Notes: generated by a model not told the origin, from the sequence alone. Numbered from the stretch's first letter, positions 42,901-51,299 are shown. The stretch: 64,000 nt of DNA from an uncultured Pseudomonadales bacterium (GCA_951813515.1 OX638346.1:671617-735616); one strand, 5' to 3'. Translations and numbers: made by a program.

Positions 42901-43399
42901 CATCCCGGTGCTGAGCCTGATGGACTGCCCCGGGATGATGGTCGGACCGGATGTGGAGCGCACCGCGCTGGTACGCCATTGCACGCGGATGTTCAACGCC
43001 GGCGCCAACATGACGACACCGCTGTTCGGCGTGGTCGTGCGCAAGGCCTACGGGCTCGGCGTACAGGCGATGTGCGGCGCGAGTTCGCTGGTCGGGTTCT
43101 TCACCGTCGCCTGGCCGACCGCGGAGTTCGCCGGCATGAACATCGAAGGCGCGGTAAAGCTCGGCTTCCGCAAGGAACTCGCCGCCATCGAGGATGCCGA
43201 AGAACGCGTGCTCGAATTTGAGCGCCGCGTCGCCACCGCCTACGAAAACGCCAGGGCCATCAATGCCGGCGTCGGAGGCGGCCTCGACGACGTGATCGAC
43301 CCTGCCGACACCCGCGCCTGGATCGCGAGCAGCCTGCGGCGGTTGCCGCCCACGGCACCACGCGCGGGGAAGAAGTATCCTTTCATCGACACTTGGTAG
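39992..43399 (+). CDS. Single-chain acyl-CoA carboxylase (biotin carboxylase-BCCP-carboxyltransferase)
   Basis: A 1135-residue fusion. Residues 1-450 are a biotin carboxylase (LLIANRGEIAIRVARAA, HPGYGFLSERADFARLC, the ATP grip GGGGRGTRVVQ). A BCCP domain ends in EAMKMEH, with the biotinyl lysine at K564. From about 620 a carboxyltransferase holds both CT halves (GEGGGGRPGDDKRG, VINGRTFAGNTALVACCDVI, LMDCPGMMVGPDVERTALVR). Separate subunits are the rule for acetyl- and propionyl-CoA carboxylases, but single-chain enzymes with broad acyl-CoA range are known. I chose ATG 39992, behind GGGGAAAG, over ATG 39971. The acyl substrate cannot be told from sequence. Confidence 0.92.
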   Translation: MRFDALLIANRGEIAIRVARAAAELGLRTVAVHSIDDAESLHTRVADEAVALPGSGARAYLDQEAIVAAARESACGAIHPGYGFLSERADFARLCADAGIVFVGPKPEHLELFGDKVRARTAAAAADVPVLGGCDQPVSLEEAKEFFASCNGGAMIIKAVAGGGGRGTRVVQAAGEIEAAYERCRSEAEAAFGVADVYAEEFLPRARHVEVQIVGDHHGDVTHLGERECSVQRRHQKVVEVAPAPSLAEDVRDAIIEAAVRFAGRERYASLGTFEFLVDASNGGDARPFAFIETNARLQVEHTVTEEVTGVDIVQAQIRLARGETLCDLGLDAPGIARPRGYAIQARVNMETLGEDGSLRPAGGTLTVYEAPNGPGVRTDGFGYAGYQTSAAFDSLLAKVIGHSPSSDFGAAVARTSRALSEFRLGGVDSNIGFLRNVLDHDDFIAGRVHTRWVDEHMAQLAAPRTDMPQRFVETPRPNGGEGDVRGFAGARVDTRDPLALFDHDARVKSEQTVTPVTDAPPTAGPDGASGLSSPIQGTIVSIDVSVGDEVRSGQQVAVVEAMKMEHVIAADSDGVVREITMAQGDVVREGYPIVFVEEAEVTGGAAATAEQLDPDYIRPDLQQAYERHAYILDENRPEAVAKRYGFGYRMPRENIDQLVDEGSFKEYWPLVVARQHQRHDMETLRRNTPSDGLVAGIGTINADLFGEEKARAMVVHYDYTVLAGTQGGRNHYKQDRMYELAHRFRIPLVLFGEGGGGRPGDDKRGPGVAFDTHTFTQFSKLSGLVPLISVINGRTFAGNTALVACCDVIIATERTTVAMGGPAMIEGGGLGIYTPEEVGPMSFQVPNGVVDILTKDEEEAVEVAQKYLSYFQGSIDTWEAPDQRQLRHVIPENRLRLYDMREIVHTIADAGSVLEIREKFGIGVITAFIRVEGQPMGVIANNPHHLAGAIDSDGADKGARFLQLCDAFDIPVLSLMDCPGMMVGPDVERTALVRHCTRMFNAGANMTTPLFGVVVRKAYGLGVQAMCGASSLVGFFTVAWPTAEFAGMNIEGAVKLGFRKELAAIEDAEERVLEFERRVATAYENARAINAGVGGGLDDVIDPADTRAWIASSLRRLPPTAPRAGKKYPFIDTW

Positions 43400-43460
43400 T
43401 CGCTGGACAAAGGAGTAGGAAGAAATGCAGAACACACGCGCCCAGCAGAAGGGAGGAACG

Positions 43461-43970
43461 ATGGTGAAACGATGTGCAGGGATAGTGATCGCGGGGATCG
43501 TCGCGTTGTCCTTCAGCAACGCCGGCGCAGACACCGGCGGCGTCATGGCGAAGCTCCTGGCGCTCGAAGGTGAGTGGACGCTGCTCGACGAGAACGGAAC
43601 CGATACCGGGGTCGTGGGCGCCGTGTTCAAACCCACGGCGAACGGTTCTGCGCTGAGCGAGGTCATGATGCCCGGCGGCGACCATGAAATGCTCAACGTG
43701 TATCACACGGACGGCGATCGCGTGCTGATGACCCACTACTGCGCCGCCGGCAACCAGCCGCGCCTTGAAATCGTTCCCGCCGGCGACGACCGCCTCGAAC
43801 TGCGTTTTGACAGCATCACCAACCTGGCTCACGAGGGTGCCAACCATATGCACCAGGCCGATTTCCAGCTACGCGGGCCCGATCGCCTTACCACGTACTG
43901 GTACAGCATGAAGGACGGCAAGTTGTCCGAAGAAGCCACCGTGATCGACCTAGCGAGAAAGTCGCAGTAG
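43461..43970 (+). CDS. Secreted lipocalin-like protein (DUF1579-type)
   Basis: A 169-residue protein with a signal peptide (VKRCAGIVIAGIVALSFSNA) probably cleaved after Ala-Gly-Ala. The beta-rich remainder has LEGEWTLLDENG, PGGDHEMLNVYHTDGDRVLM and THYCAAGNQPRLEIV, a pattern of small secreted lipocalin-like proteins. Two starts have good ribosome sites: ATG 43425 (AAGGAG) and ATG 43461 (GGAGG at 43452-43456); I take the second because it puts the signal peptide at the N-terminus. Function unknown. It lies between the carboxylase and a PQQ-type dehydrogenase. Confidence 0.75.
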   Translation: MVKRCAGIVIAGIVALSFSNAGADTGGVMAKLLALEGEWTLLDENGTDTGVVGAVFKPTANGSALSEVMMPGGDHEMLNVYHTDGDRVLMTHYCAAGNQPRLEIVPAGDDRLELRFDSITNLAHEGANHMHQADFQLRGPDRLTTYWYSMKDGKLSEEATVIDLARKSQ

Positions 43971-43978
43971 TCACGTAG

Positions 43979-45445
43979 ATGCGAGCAACGGCGTTGTCCC
44001 GCACCGTCGCCGCGCTCCTGGTCGGCTCGGTTGCAGCGTTCGCCGAGGAGGGACCGCAACCGCTACCCAATCCTCTGTCAGACGCGATCCCCAAGGGCGA
44101 CATCGTCGTCGCAGCGGTGCCGTTCGTGCGCGCGCCGAAGAGCACCGATCCAGCCAAGCCGGTCGGCACGAACGATGCGTACGCGCGTATCCAGTACCTG
44201 ATGCCGATCCCCGACGGGTCGGGACGGCTTGTGTTCAACGACCTGCGCGGATTCCTCTACGTGACCGACGCCGCAGGCAGGGACCCCGTCGTCTATCTCG
44301 ATCTCCACGCACAGGACGTGGGTTTCTACAACGCCGCGTACCCCAACGAAACGGGATTGCTCGGATTCGCCTTTCACCCCGAGTTTTCCGACGAAGGCCA
44401 GCCGGGTTTCGGGAAGTTCTATACCGCGTTTACCGCGGTACCTGCCGGCTTCGGTTCGAACCTTGAGGACGACGCACTCCGGCAGCTCATGTTCTACGTG
44501 AGCGGACAGGATCAGGGCGACGTGATTCTCGAGTGGACGGCGGCCGATCCCGCCGCCGATGTCTTTGAGGGGAGTCCCCGGGAAGTCTTCCGGATCGAGC
44601 AGTTCGCGGTCACCCACAACATCGGAACGGTTGCGTTCAATCCGTACGCCACCGAAGGCTCGCCCGACTACGGGCTGCTTTACGCCTCCATCGGCGATGG
44701 AGGCTCGGCCAACGACCCCGAGGAGAACGGACAGGATCTCGCGACTCCGCTCGCGGCGATCCTCCGCATCGACCCCTTGAATGGTGGCGAGAAACGCGCC
44801 TACGGCATTCCTGGCGACAACCCGTTTGCCGGTCGCGCCGACGCGGCGCCGGAAATCTGGGCTTATGGCCTGCGCCATGCCCAGCACTTTTCCTGGGACG
44901 AGGACGGCCGCATGTTCATCAACGACATCGGCCAGGATCAGATCGAGGAGGTCAATCTGGGCATTCCCGGCGGCAATTACGGCTGGCGCCTCCGCGAGGG
45001 CACGTTCGCCACCGCCTTCGGCTGGAACGCCGCCAAGGTCGGCCAGGTGTTCCCGCTTCCGCCCGTCGACGAGGAACTCTTCGTGTACCCGGTCGCGCAA
45101 TACGACCATGACGAGGGCTACGCCATCGGCAGCGGCTTCGTCTATCGCGGCGCGGCAATTCCCGCACTACGGGGCAGATACGTCTTCGCTGACATCACGC
45201 GCGGCAGGATATTCACCATCGAGACGGACGAGTTGCAGCCCGGCCATCCGACGCCGATCGAGGAGTTGCGGCTGTCTTTCGACGGCGTGGAACGCGAGTT
45301 GATCGACGTCGCGCGATTTGGAAACACGTATCACGGGGGCTTCCGCGCCGACCTTCGGCTAGGTCTCGACGCGGCAGGCGAACTGTACCTGCTCACCAAG
45401 GCCGACGGCTGGATTCGCAAACTGGTTGCGATGCCGGGTTCCTGA
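43979..45445 (+). CDS. PQQ-dependent sugar dehydrogenase family protein (glucose/sorbosone dehydrogenase fold)
   Basis: A 488-residue periplasmic protein with a signal peptide (TALSRTVAALLVGSVAAFAE). It is a six-bladed beta-propeller with GLLGFAFHPEFSDEGQPGFG, LLYASIGDGGSANDPEENGQ, PEIWAYGLRHAQHFSWDEDG and IGQDQIEEVNLGIPGGNYGW, as in soluble glucose dehydrogenase/YliI proteins. The GLRNPxxxSF-like motif appears as YGLRHAQHFSWD. The catalytic His is placed normally, but PQQ binding is not proven. Starts 8 bp after the lipocalin-like gene. Confidence 0.88.
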   Translation: MRATALSRTVAALLVGSVAAFAEEGPQPLPNPLSDAIPKGDIVVAAVPFVRAPKSTDPAKPVGTNDAYARIQYLMPIPDGSGRLVFNDLRGFLYVTDAAGRDPVVYLDLHAQDVGFYNAAYPNETGLLGFAFHPEFSDEGQPGFGKFYTAFTAVPAGFGSNLEDDALRQLMFYVSGQDQGDVILEWTAADPAADVFEGSPREVFRIEQFAVTHNIGTVAFNPYATEGSPDYGLLYASIGDGGSANDPEENGQDLATPLAAILRIDPLNGGEKRAYGIPGDNPFAGRADAAPEIWAYGLRHAQHFSWDEDGRMFINDIGQDQIEEVNLGIPGGNYGWRLREGTFATAFGWNAAKVGQVFPLPPVDEELFVYPVAQYDHDEGYAIGSGFVYRGAAIPALRGRYVFADITRGRIFTIETDELQPGHPTPIEELRLSFDGVERELIDVARFGNTYHGGFRADLRLGLDAAGELYLLTKADGWIRKLVAMPGS

Positions 45446-45492
45446 TAAACGACCGCCGTCGCTCGGTAACACCCATTGGAGGGCCTGAGTCA

Positions 45493-46314
45493 ATGCACAT
45501 CGGAGTTGGATTGCGGAACATGGGCGATCAGTCGACGCCGGCGGTTATGGGCGCCTGCGCCCGCGCGGCTGAAGCCGCCGGCATGGAGTCGGTCTGGGTC
45601 ACCGACCACATTGCCATTCCCCCGGACGATGCCGAGGGCTCCGGCGGCCGCTACGTCGATCCCATCATCGCCCTTGCATGGCTGGCGGGCGCCACGCAGA
45701 ACATCGGGCTCGGCGTCGGCGTGCTCATCCTCCCCTACCGAACGTCGCCGCTGCTTCTCGCGAAACAGGTCGCGAGCCTGCAGGAGCTTTCGGGCGAGAG
45801 ACTACTGCTCGGCGTCGGCGTCGGATGGATGGACGCGGAGTTTCGCGCGCTCGGCGTCGACCGCCGCCGCCGCGGGCGCATTTCGGATGAGACCCTTGCA
45901 TTCGTCCACGACTGTTTCGATCACGACGAAGTCGAGGCGAACGGGCAGCCGTTCCTGTTCCGGCCCCGACCCGCGCGACCGCCGATTTACATCGGCGGCG
46001 CAGCGCCCCACGCGCTCGAGCGGGCCGCCAGGTACGGCGATGGCTGGTTCCCGACAGGCATGACGCCGGAAGCGCTGCCCGACGCCCTCGCCCGGTACGC
46101 GGAATTCTGCGCCATCGAGAACCGGTCGGTCGGCGAGATCGTGGCCATGGGGCGATTGCCACTGAACGAGACGGGTGCCGCAGCGGGGCGCCTGCACGAC
46201 TTCGCCGAGGCGGGAGCCGCACGTTTCGTGGTGAGCGGCAGCTACACGGACAGCGACGAGTACCGGCGCAATCTCGACATGCTGGCGGCAGCGGTGGCGG
46301 AGGCCGGACTTTGA
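45493..46314 (+). CDS. LLM-class flavin/F420-dependent oxidoreductase (TIGR03619-like)
   Basis: A 273-residue luciferase-like oxidoreductase with MHIGVGLRNMGDQSTPAVMG, MESVWVTDHIAIP, LGVGVLILPYRTSPLLLAKQ and LLGVGVGWMDAEFRALGV. This short LLM form is common in soil and marine bacteria. A GGAGGGC-type site lies just before the ATG. It is not closely related to the longer LLM gene near 36 kb. Substrate and cofactor (FMN or F420) are open. Confidence 0.86.
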   Translation: MHIGVGLRNMGDQSTPAVMGACARAAEAAGMESVWVTDHIAIPPDDAEGSGGRYVDPIIALAWLAGATQNIGLGVGVLILPYRTSPLLLAKQVASLQELSGERLLLGVGVGWMDAEFRALGVDRRRRGRISDETLAFVHDCFDHDEVEANGQPFLFRPRPARPPIYIGGAAPHALERAARYGDGWFPTGMTPEALPDALARYAEFCAIENRSVGEIVAMGRLPLNETGAAAGRLHDFAEAGAARFVVSGSYTDSDEYRRNLDMLAAAVAEAGL

Positions 46315-46413
46315 CAGGTCTGCACAATGGCGGCGGTCATGGTCTGCCTTGACAACCAATGGCGGCGATAGCCAACATGACCCCGCACCGTAAGGGAGGG
46401 GTCGTTTGCGAAA

Positions 46414-46431
46414 TACGACATGGCGGTCGTA
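46414..46431. promoter_or_regulatory. Inverted repeat TACGAC-N6-GTCGTA, candidate operator
   Basis: A perfect six-base dyad with six-base spacer, about 70 bp upstream of the binding-protein gene. This size fits a dimeric repressor or activator site. It lies where an operator of the binding-protein/sensor/transporter unit would be expected. No regulator gene is adjacent. Confidence 0.4.
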
Positions 46432-46501
46432 TCTGCGGCTCCGCGAGGGGGCGTGACTCGATGCCTCGCCTCACGTTGGTTCCCCATAGCGTCGTGATGC
46501 C

Positions 46502-47749
46502 GTGAACAGACGTTCGCTCATTCTGTACGGCGTCGGCGGCAGCATTGTCGGGGCCGTTCGTGCGGAGCCCGCAGGATCCGGCGTCACCGACACCGAAATC
46601 ACGCTGGGCATGTCGGCCGCGTTCTCGGGGCCGTCGCGCGGATTGGGGATCGAACTGTACCGGGGCGCCAGCGCCTACTTCCAGCACGTCAACGACCAGG
46701 GTGGCATCGGCGGCCGGCGCATTGCCATCAAGACCTACGACGACGGCTATCAGCCGGACCCTTCCGTCAAGAACACCATGACCCTCATGCTGGAAGACGA
46801 GGTATTCCTGTTGTTCGGCTACGTCGGCACCCCGACCGTGACTCGGGTCCTTCCCATGCTCAAGAAGTTCCAGGACCGGAACATCTACCTCTTCTTTCCG
46901 TTCACCGGCGCGCAACCCCAGCGCGAACCGCCGTACGGAGACTTCGCGTTCAACCTGCGCGCGTCCTATCGCCAGGAGACCGCGGGACTCGTCGACAATT
47001 TCGTCCGCATTGGCAGAAAGCGGATTGCCGTGTTCTACCAAGCCGACGCCTACGGACGCAGCGGCTGGGCCGGCGTCCGCGCGGCGCTCAAGCGCCACGG
47101 CGAGCGCATTGCCGGAGAAGCGACCTACCGGCGGGGCACGAAATTCACCGGCACCATGCGCAGACAGGTCGAAATACTGCAGAAGGCGAAACCGGACGCA
47201 GTCATATGCATAGGCGCCTACGCGGCGTGTGCAGCTTTCGCCCGCGATGCCGTCGATCTCGGCCTGCGTGTCCCTATCGCCAACCTGTCGTTCGTCGGCA
47301 GCGAGAATCTCCTCAAGCTCCTCACCGAGGAGCGCGAAGAGAGCCGACAGTACACCGACCTGCTCGTGAACTCCCAGGTCGTGCCGAGTTACGAAGCCGT
47401 GTCCATCGACGCAGTTCGCGAGTACCGCGACTTCATGCGGCACTACGACCCCGTGGCGCCGGCTGAACTCGTAAAGGAAGCGTACTCGCCGTTCCCCCAC
47501 AGCTTCGTCAGCCTCGAAGGATTCCTCGATGCGAAGCTGATGGTAGAGATACTCCGCCGACTGGGAGACGCACCTTCGCGCGACGCGCTGCCCCGTGCCG
47601 TATTCAGCGTCAAGGACTATGACCTCGGCATCGGGGAGCAAGTGTCCTTCGGGCCCACCCGCCGGCAGGGCCTGCAACGGGTGTACTACACCGTGGTCGA
47701 TGAAGGGCGTTTCGTCCCCCTCGACGACTGGCGTGAACGCTTCGCTTAG
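46502..47749 (+). CDS. Periplasmic substrate-binding protein (branched-chain amino-acid/amide type)
   Basis: A 415-residue type I periplasmic binding protein (Peripla_BP_6). The N-terminus NRRSLILYGVGGSIVGAVRA carries a twin arginine, so Tat export is possible. The family marks are ITLGMSAAFSGPSRGLGIEL, VNDQGGIGGRRIAIKTYDDG, RKRIAVFYQADAYGRSGW and ANLSFVGSENLL. The start is GTG 46502. No ABC permease or ATPase follows; the next gene is a membrane sensor 15 bp on. A sensory role, not transport, is therefore plausible. Ligand unknown. Confidence 0.87.
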   Translation: MNRRSLILYGVGGSIVGAVRAEPAGSGVTDTEITLGMSAAFSGPSRGLGIELYRGASAYFQHVNDQGGIGGRRIAIKTYDDGYQPDPSVKNTMTLMLEDEVFLLFGYVGTPTVTRVLPMLKKFQDRNIYLFFPFTGAQPQREPPYGDFAFNLRASYRQETAGLVDNFVRIGRKRIAVFYQADAYGRSGWAGVRAALKRHGERIAGEATYRRGTKFTGTMRRQVEILQKAKPDAVICIGAYAACAAFARDAVDLGLRVPIANLSFVGSENLLKLLTEEREESRQYTDLLVNSQVVPSYEAVSIDAVREYRDFMRHYDPVAPAELVKEAYSPFPHSFVSLEGFLDAKLMVEILRRLGDAPSRDALPRAVFSVKDYDLGIGEQVSFGPTRRQGLQRVYYTVVDEGRFVPLDDWRERFA

Positions 47750-47764
47750 GCAAGAGGATTTGCC

Positions 47765-48526
47765 GTGAAAATCGCCGACATCAAAGTCCAGAAACTGTTC
47801 CAGAAAACGTTGTTCGGCGTGTTCTGCCTGTTCGGGATCATCGGACTGTCGACTTCGATCCTGCTCATCTACACAGTCAATGACTATCTGTCGGAGGAAT
47901 ACGAAGACAACAGCAAGGACATCGCGAAGACCATCGCGGACTCCAGCGTCGACATCCTGCTGAATCGCGACCTCGCCGCGCTGCAGTCCCTGATCGACCA
48001 GTTCGTCGAGATCCAGGGCATCAGCTACATCTACATCGCCGACGAGACCGGCGAGTTCCTGGCGCATACGTTCGTGCCGGGAATCCCGGAAGAGATCCTC
48101 GCCGACGACCCTACCTCCACGGAAACCGTCGAACGCAATATCGACGGCATGGGCGACTTCGTCGAGGTGGGGAGCCCGATCCTGGCGGGGGTGGCCGGCA
48201 CCGTCCGCCTCGGCATGGACACCGGCGTCATCGCGCTGAAGGTCCAGCGCGCCATCGGCAGGCAGTTGTACCTGGTCTGCATCATATTCGCCGTGGGCGT
48301 GGTTGCGGCGCTGTGGTTCGTCAAGCTGGCGGCAAACCCGCTGCGCGACGTGCTCGCCTACGCGGTGGCGCTTGCCCGGGACGAAGAGGAAGAGGCGTCG
48401 AGCCGGAGTCGGGTCCTGGAACGCAAGGACGAGGCCGGACACCTGGCCCGCCTGTTCCTGTATTTTTCGCGGGGCGAGGCGTTGGACGACGACGCTCCGC
48501 CAGGGTCGACCGGCCCCGCCGCCTAG
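47765..48526 (+). CDS. Membrane sensor with Cache-like and HAMP segments but no output domain
   Basis: A 253-residue bitopic protein. TM1 is at 17-36 (LFGVFCLFGIIGLSTSILLI) and TM2 at 168-186. The periplasmic part between them contains ISYIYIADETGEFLAHTF, a Cache/CHASE8-like pattern. The cytoplasmic end has a HAMP-like pattern (NPLRDVLAYAVALARD, then RKDEAGHLARLFLYF) and stops soon after, without a kinase, GGDEF or methyl-accepting domain. The start is GTG 47765, behind AAGAGGA. It is probably a partner of the preceding binding protein; a lost output partner is also possible. Confidence 0.75.
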   Translation: MKIADIKVQKLFQKTLFGVFCLFGIIGLSTSILLIYTVNDYLSEEYEDNSKDIAKTIADSSVDILLNRDLAALQSLIDQFVEIQGISYIYIADETGEFLAHTFVPGIPEEILADDPTSTETVERNIDGMGDFVEVGSPILAGVAGTVRLGMDTGVIALKVQRAIGRQLYLVCIIFAVGVVAALWFVKLAANPLRDVLAYAVALARDEEEEASSRSRVLERKDEAGHLARLFLYFSRGEALDDDAPPGSTGPAA

Positions 48527-48529
48527 GCC

Positions 48530-49867
48530 ATGGTCCTACGCATTCCCACTGCCCCGCGCGGGGTGATACTCGCAGGCTGCACGGCGCTGCAACTCTGCCT
48601 CGGGACCGTTTACGCGTGGAGTTTCTTTCAGTCGATGCTCGTGGAGCAGTTTGGCTGGTCGTGGCAGGAAACCGCGTGGGCGTTCAGTATCACGATCTTC
48701 TCCCTGGGGATATCTGCGGCATGGGCGGGAGTGAAGCTGCCCCGACTCGGCCCGCGCAAACTGGCGCTGGCGGGGAGCGTAATGTTCTGCGGCGGCTACC
48801 TGATCGGCAGCCTCGCCCTGCATATGGACAACCTGATGCTGTTCTACGTAGGACATGGTGTCATGGGCGGCGCGGGCATCGGGTTCGGCTACGTGACGCC
48901 GGTGGCGACGGCATCGAAGTGGTTCCCCGACCACAAGGGCATGGCTACCGGAACCACGGTGATGGGATTCGGCATTGGCGCGCTACTCCTGAGCAAGGGG
49001 CTTGCTCCGTTCCTGGTGGTGCAGACCCAGCAAGACCTGACGATGGTGTTCTTCTGGCTCGGCATCATCTTCGCCTGCATCCTGATCCCGGTCAGCCTCC
49101 TCATGGAAGATCCGCCGAGTGACTTCGATCCCACGAAGTCCGCTGGAGAAGAGCAGGCACCGGTTCCGCAACCTGCGGTTGAACCCGCTCCTCCGGTGAA
49201 GGCGTGCCTGACATCGCCCGAGTTCGCGATCATGTGGATCGTGTTCTTCTTCAACATCGCCGCGGGCATCTCGGTCATCAGCTTCCAGTCGCCGCTGTTG
49301 CAGGATGTGTGGGGTCTGGCCGATCCGTCGCTTGAGCCGGAAGTGCTTGCGGAATACGGAGCCACGCTCATCGCGGTCACCTCGCTCTGCAACGGCATCG
49401 GGCGTCTGTTGTGGGGACTCCTGTCCGATCGTATTGGCCGTGTGCGCGTGTTCCAGATACTGCTCGGCAGCCAGGTCGTCGTCTTCGGCATTCTGATGAC
49501 CGAGACCAATCCCTGGGTATTCTCGATTCTGGTGTGCTACATCCTGCTCTGCTTCGGCGGCGGTTTCGCCACCATGCCCTCGTTCGTCACGGACGTGTTC
49601 GGAAGCGAAAGGATGTCCGCCGTCTACGGCACGATCCTCACCGCCTGGTCGGCAGCGGGCGTCTTCGGTCCGCTATACGTGGGATATCTGAAGGACCAGT
49701 ATCCCGACCGGGCGGTCACGTACTGTTTCCTGATCGGCGTGGTGATGCTCGTGTTCGGCTACATCTTTACCTTCCTCCTGCGCGACGACCGCATCCGGAT
49801 ATCCCGGCCCACGGTGGAAAGCACCCTGCAGGAGTTCGACATCGAGCCATGCCCGCGCGCCGCCTGA
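48530..49867 (+). CDS. OFA-family MFS transporter (oxalate/formate antiporter-like)
   Basis: A 445-residue 12-helix transporter. The N-terminal GTVYAWSFFQSMLVEQFGWS motif is a hallmark of the OFA family; YVGHGVMGGAGIGFGYVTPV and GRLLWGLLSDRIGR also fit. It has a long Pro/Glu-rich cytoplasmic loop at about 200-225 (EEQAPVPQPAVEPAPPV). OFA members move monocarboxylates or formate/oxalate. It starts 3 bp after the sensor, so it belongs to the same unit. The substrate is unknown; a formate dehydrogenase operon lies 6 kb on, but that link is speculative. Confidence 0.9.
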   Translation: MVLRIPTAPRGVILAGCTALQLCLGTVYAWSFFQSMLVEQFGWSWQETAWAFSITIFSLGISAAWAGVKLPRLGPRKLALAGSVMFCGGYLIGSLALHMDNLMLFYVGHGVMGGAGIGFGYVTPVATASKWFPDHKGMATGTTVMGFGIGALLLSKGLAPFLVVQTQQDLTMVFFWLGIIFACILIPVSLLMEDPPSDFDPTKSAGEEQAPVPQPAVEPAPPVKACLTSPEFAIMWIVFFFNIAAGISVISFQSPLLQDVWGLADPSLEPEVLAEYGATLIAVTSLCNGIGRLLWGLLSDRIGRVRVFQILLGSQVVVFGILMTETNPWVFSILVCYILLCFGGGFATMPSFVTDVFGSERMSAVYGTILTAWSAAGVFGPLYVGYLKDQYPDRAVTYCFLIGVVMLVFGYIFTFLLRDDRIRISRPTVESTLQEFDIEPCPRAA

Positions 49868-49876
49868 CATCAAGGT

Positions 49877-50389
49877 TTACCGCACTTCCTGGCGCGCCAG
49901 TCGCAGGGCTCGCTCGATCCAGTCGCTCTTGGCGTCGGAGTACCAAACTCGGTCGAGCGGGTTCCGGCTCGCCAGTCGATGCTTCAGTCTTCCGTACGCT
50001 GCGGCTGCTTCCGGATGACGGCGAAGATAGTCGCGAAACAGAATATGACGGCGAAGTTCGGGGCTGCCCTCGGCACAGACATAGAGATGGTGCTCGGGTG
50101 AGTCCGAAGGCGGTTTGAACGCGTATCGCCCATTGACTCCCTTGTCGCCTTCGAACGCATAGCCGATGGCGGCAAGCCCCTCGATGACCTCGTCGAGTTG
50201 ATCGTCCCGCCCGATGACGACGTCGATATCTATGATCGGCTTGGCAGGCAATCCGGGAACCGACGTGCTGCCGACGTGCTCGATCCGTCGAAGGGGCGCT
50301 CCGAGTGCGTCTTCCACTCGCGCCTTGAGCGTCTCGAACGTCGCGGGCCATTCGTCCGAGTAGGGGACGATCACAACCGGATCAGGCAT
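49877..50389 (-). CDS. GrpB family (UPF0157) nucleotidyltransferase-fold protein
   Basis: A 170-residue protein with IVPYSDEWPATFETLKARVE, IEHVGSTSVPGLPAKPIIDI and LYVCAEGSPELRRHILFRDY, the GrpB signature. The HVGSTSVPGLPAKPIIDIDV segment resembles a nucleotidyltransferase active site. Function in bacteria is unproven; some homologues are fused to CoaE. It converges on the OFA transporter with 9 bp between stops. Confidence 0.93.
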   Translation of the reverse strand: MPDPVVIVPYSDEWPATFETLKARVEDALGAPLRRIEHVGSTSVPGLPAKPIIDIDVVIGRDDQLDEVIEGLAAIGYAFEGDKGVNGRYAFKPPSDSPEHHLYVCAEGSPELRRHILFRDYLRRHPEAAAAYGRLKHRLASRNPLDRVWYSDAKSDWIERALRLARQEVR

Positions 50390-50405
50390 CTTGGGACGCC
50401 AACCG

Positions 50406-51299
50406 TTAGCGGGTGACCTCCACGTCGTGGATGTGGGCGGTGATGGCTGAGACTATTTCGCCGATCACGGGCTCGGGCAGATCGTGTCCAAGCTTTTCGA
50501 TTTCGAGATATGTCGCGCCCGGAATGACGGCGGCGGTGTCACGCCCCGCCTCGGCTGGAATCAGGGGATCGGCGTCTCCGTGTATCACGAGCGTGGGAAT
50601 GTCGAGTTCTTCCAGATCGGCGCGCCGATCTCCGTCGGCGAGAATGGCGGCAAGCTGCCTAAGCGTGCCGTCCGGCCGGTAGGCGCGATCGATGGCGCGA
50701 CGCGCGAAACGGGCACCACCCACTTTTTCCGAGTCGAAGTGCGGCCCCGCGAAGACCTGCCATGTCTGGATGCTTAAGGGTATCGCCGACTCGGCGTCTT
50801 CCACCGCCGATGACGCCAGCAGTGCCGCCACGGCCTCCTCGCTCGGCGGCGGCAATTCCGGATTCCCGGTGGACGACATGATCGACGTCAGGCTGTACAC
50901 CCGGTCCGGATGCTCGATGGCCATGCGCTGGCCGATCATGCCGCCCATCGACACGCCGATGACATGCGCGCCGCCCTGGCCGATGTGATCGAGCAGGTCG
51001 ACCGCATCCCGGGCCATGTCCGACAGTGAGTATGCGGGGGTCAGGTTTCCCGGGTCGTCGCGCGCCGCCAGCAAGGACGCCAGCGAAGGCGCCGGCTCAT
51101 CGGACCCGTGGGAGAGGCCCGAATCGCGGTTGTCGAAGGTCACGGCACACAAACCGGCGTCTACTACACCTTCTATGAGCGATTCCGGCCAGTGCACGAC
51201 CTGGCATCCCAGTCCCTGGATGAAGAGCACGCGGGCATCGGCGCGCGAACCCGCATGCTCGAAGTAAATCTCACCGCTTCTTGCCGTGAACCTTGCCAT
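50406..51299 (-). CDS. Alpha/beta-fold hydrolase
   Basis: A 297-residue hydrolase starting at ATG 51299 (MARFTARSGEIYFEHAGSRA); upstream codons in frame are unrelated. The oxyanion segment is LFIQGLGCQVVHWPES, the nucleophile is the Ser of GVSMGGMIGQRMA, the acid lies in VIHGDADPLIPAEAG and the His in EKLGHDLPEPV. This is the pattern of small-molecule esterases and epoxide hydrolase-like enzymes that follow the rebeccamycin aromatic ester hydrolase type. Substrate is unknown. Confidence 0.88.
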   Translation of the reverse strand: MARFTARSGEIYFEHAGSRADARVLFIQGLGCQVVHWPESLIEGVVDAGLCAVTFDNRDSGLSHGSDEPAPSLASLLAARDDPGNLTPAYSLSDMARDAVDLLDHIGQGGAHVIGVSMGGMIGQRMAIEHPDRVYSLTSIMSSTGNPELPPPSEEAVAALLASSAVEDAESAIPLSIQTWQVFAGPHFDSEKVGGARFARRAIDRAYRPDGTLRQLAAILADGDRRADLEELDIPTLVIHGDADPLIPAEAGRDTAAVIPGATYLEIEKLGHDLPEPVIGEIVSAITAHIHDVEVTR

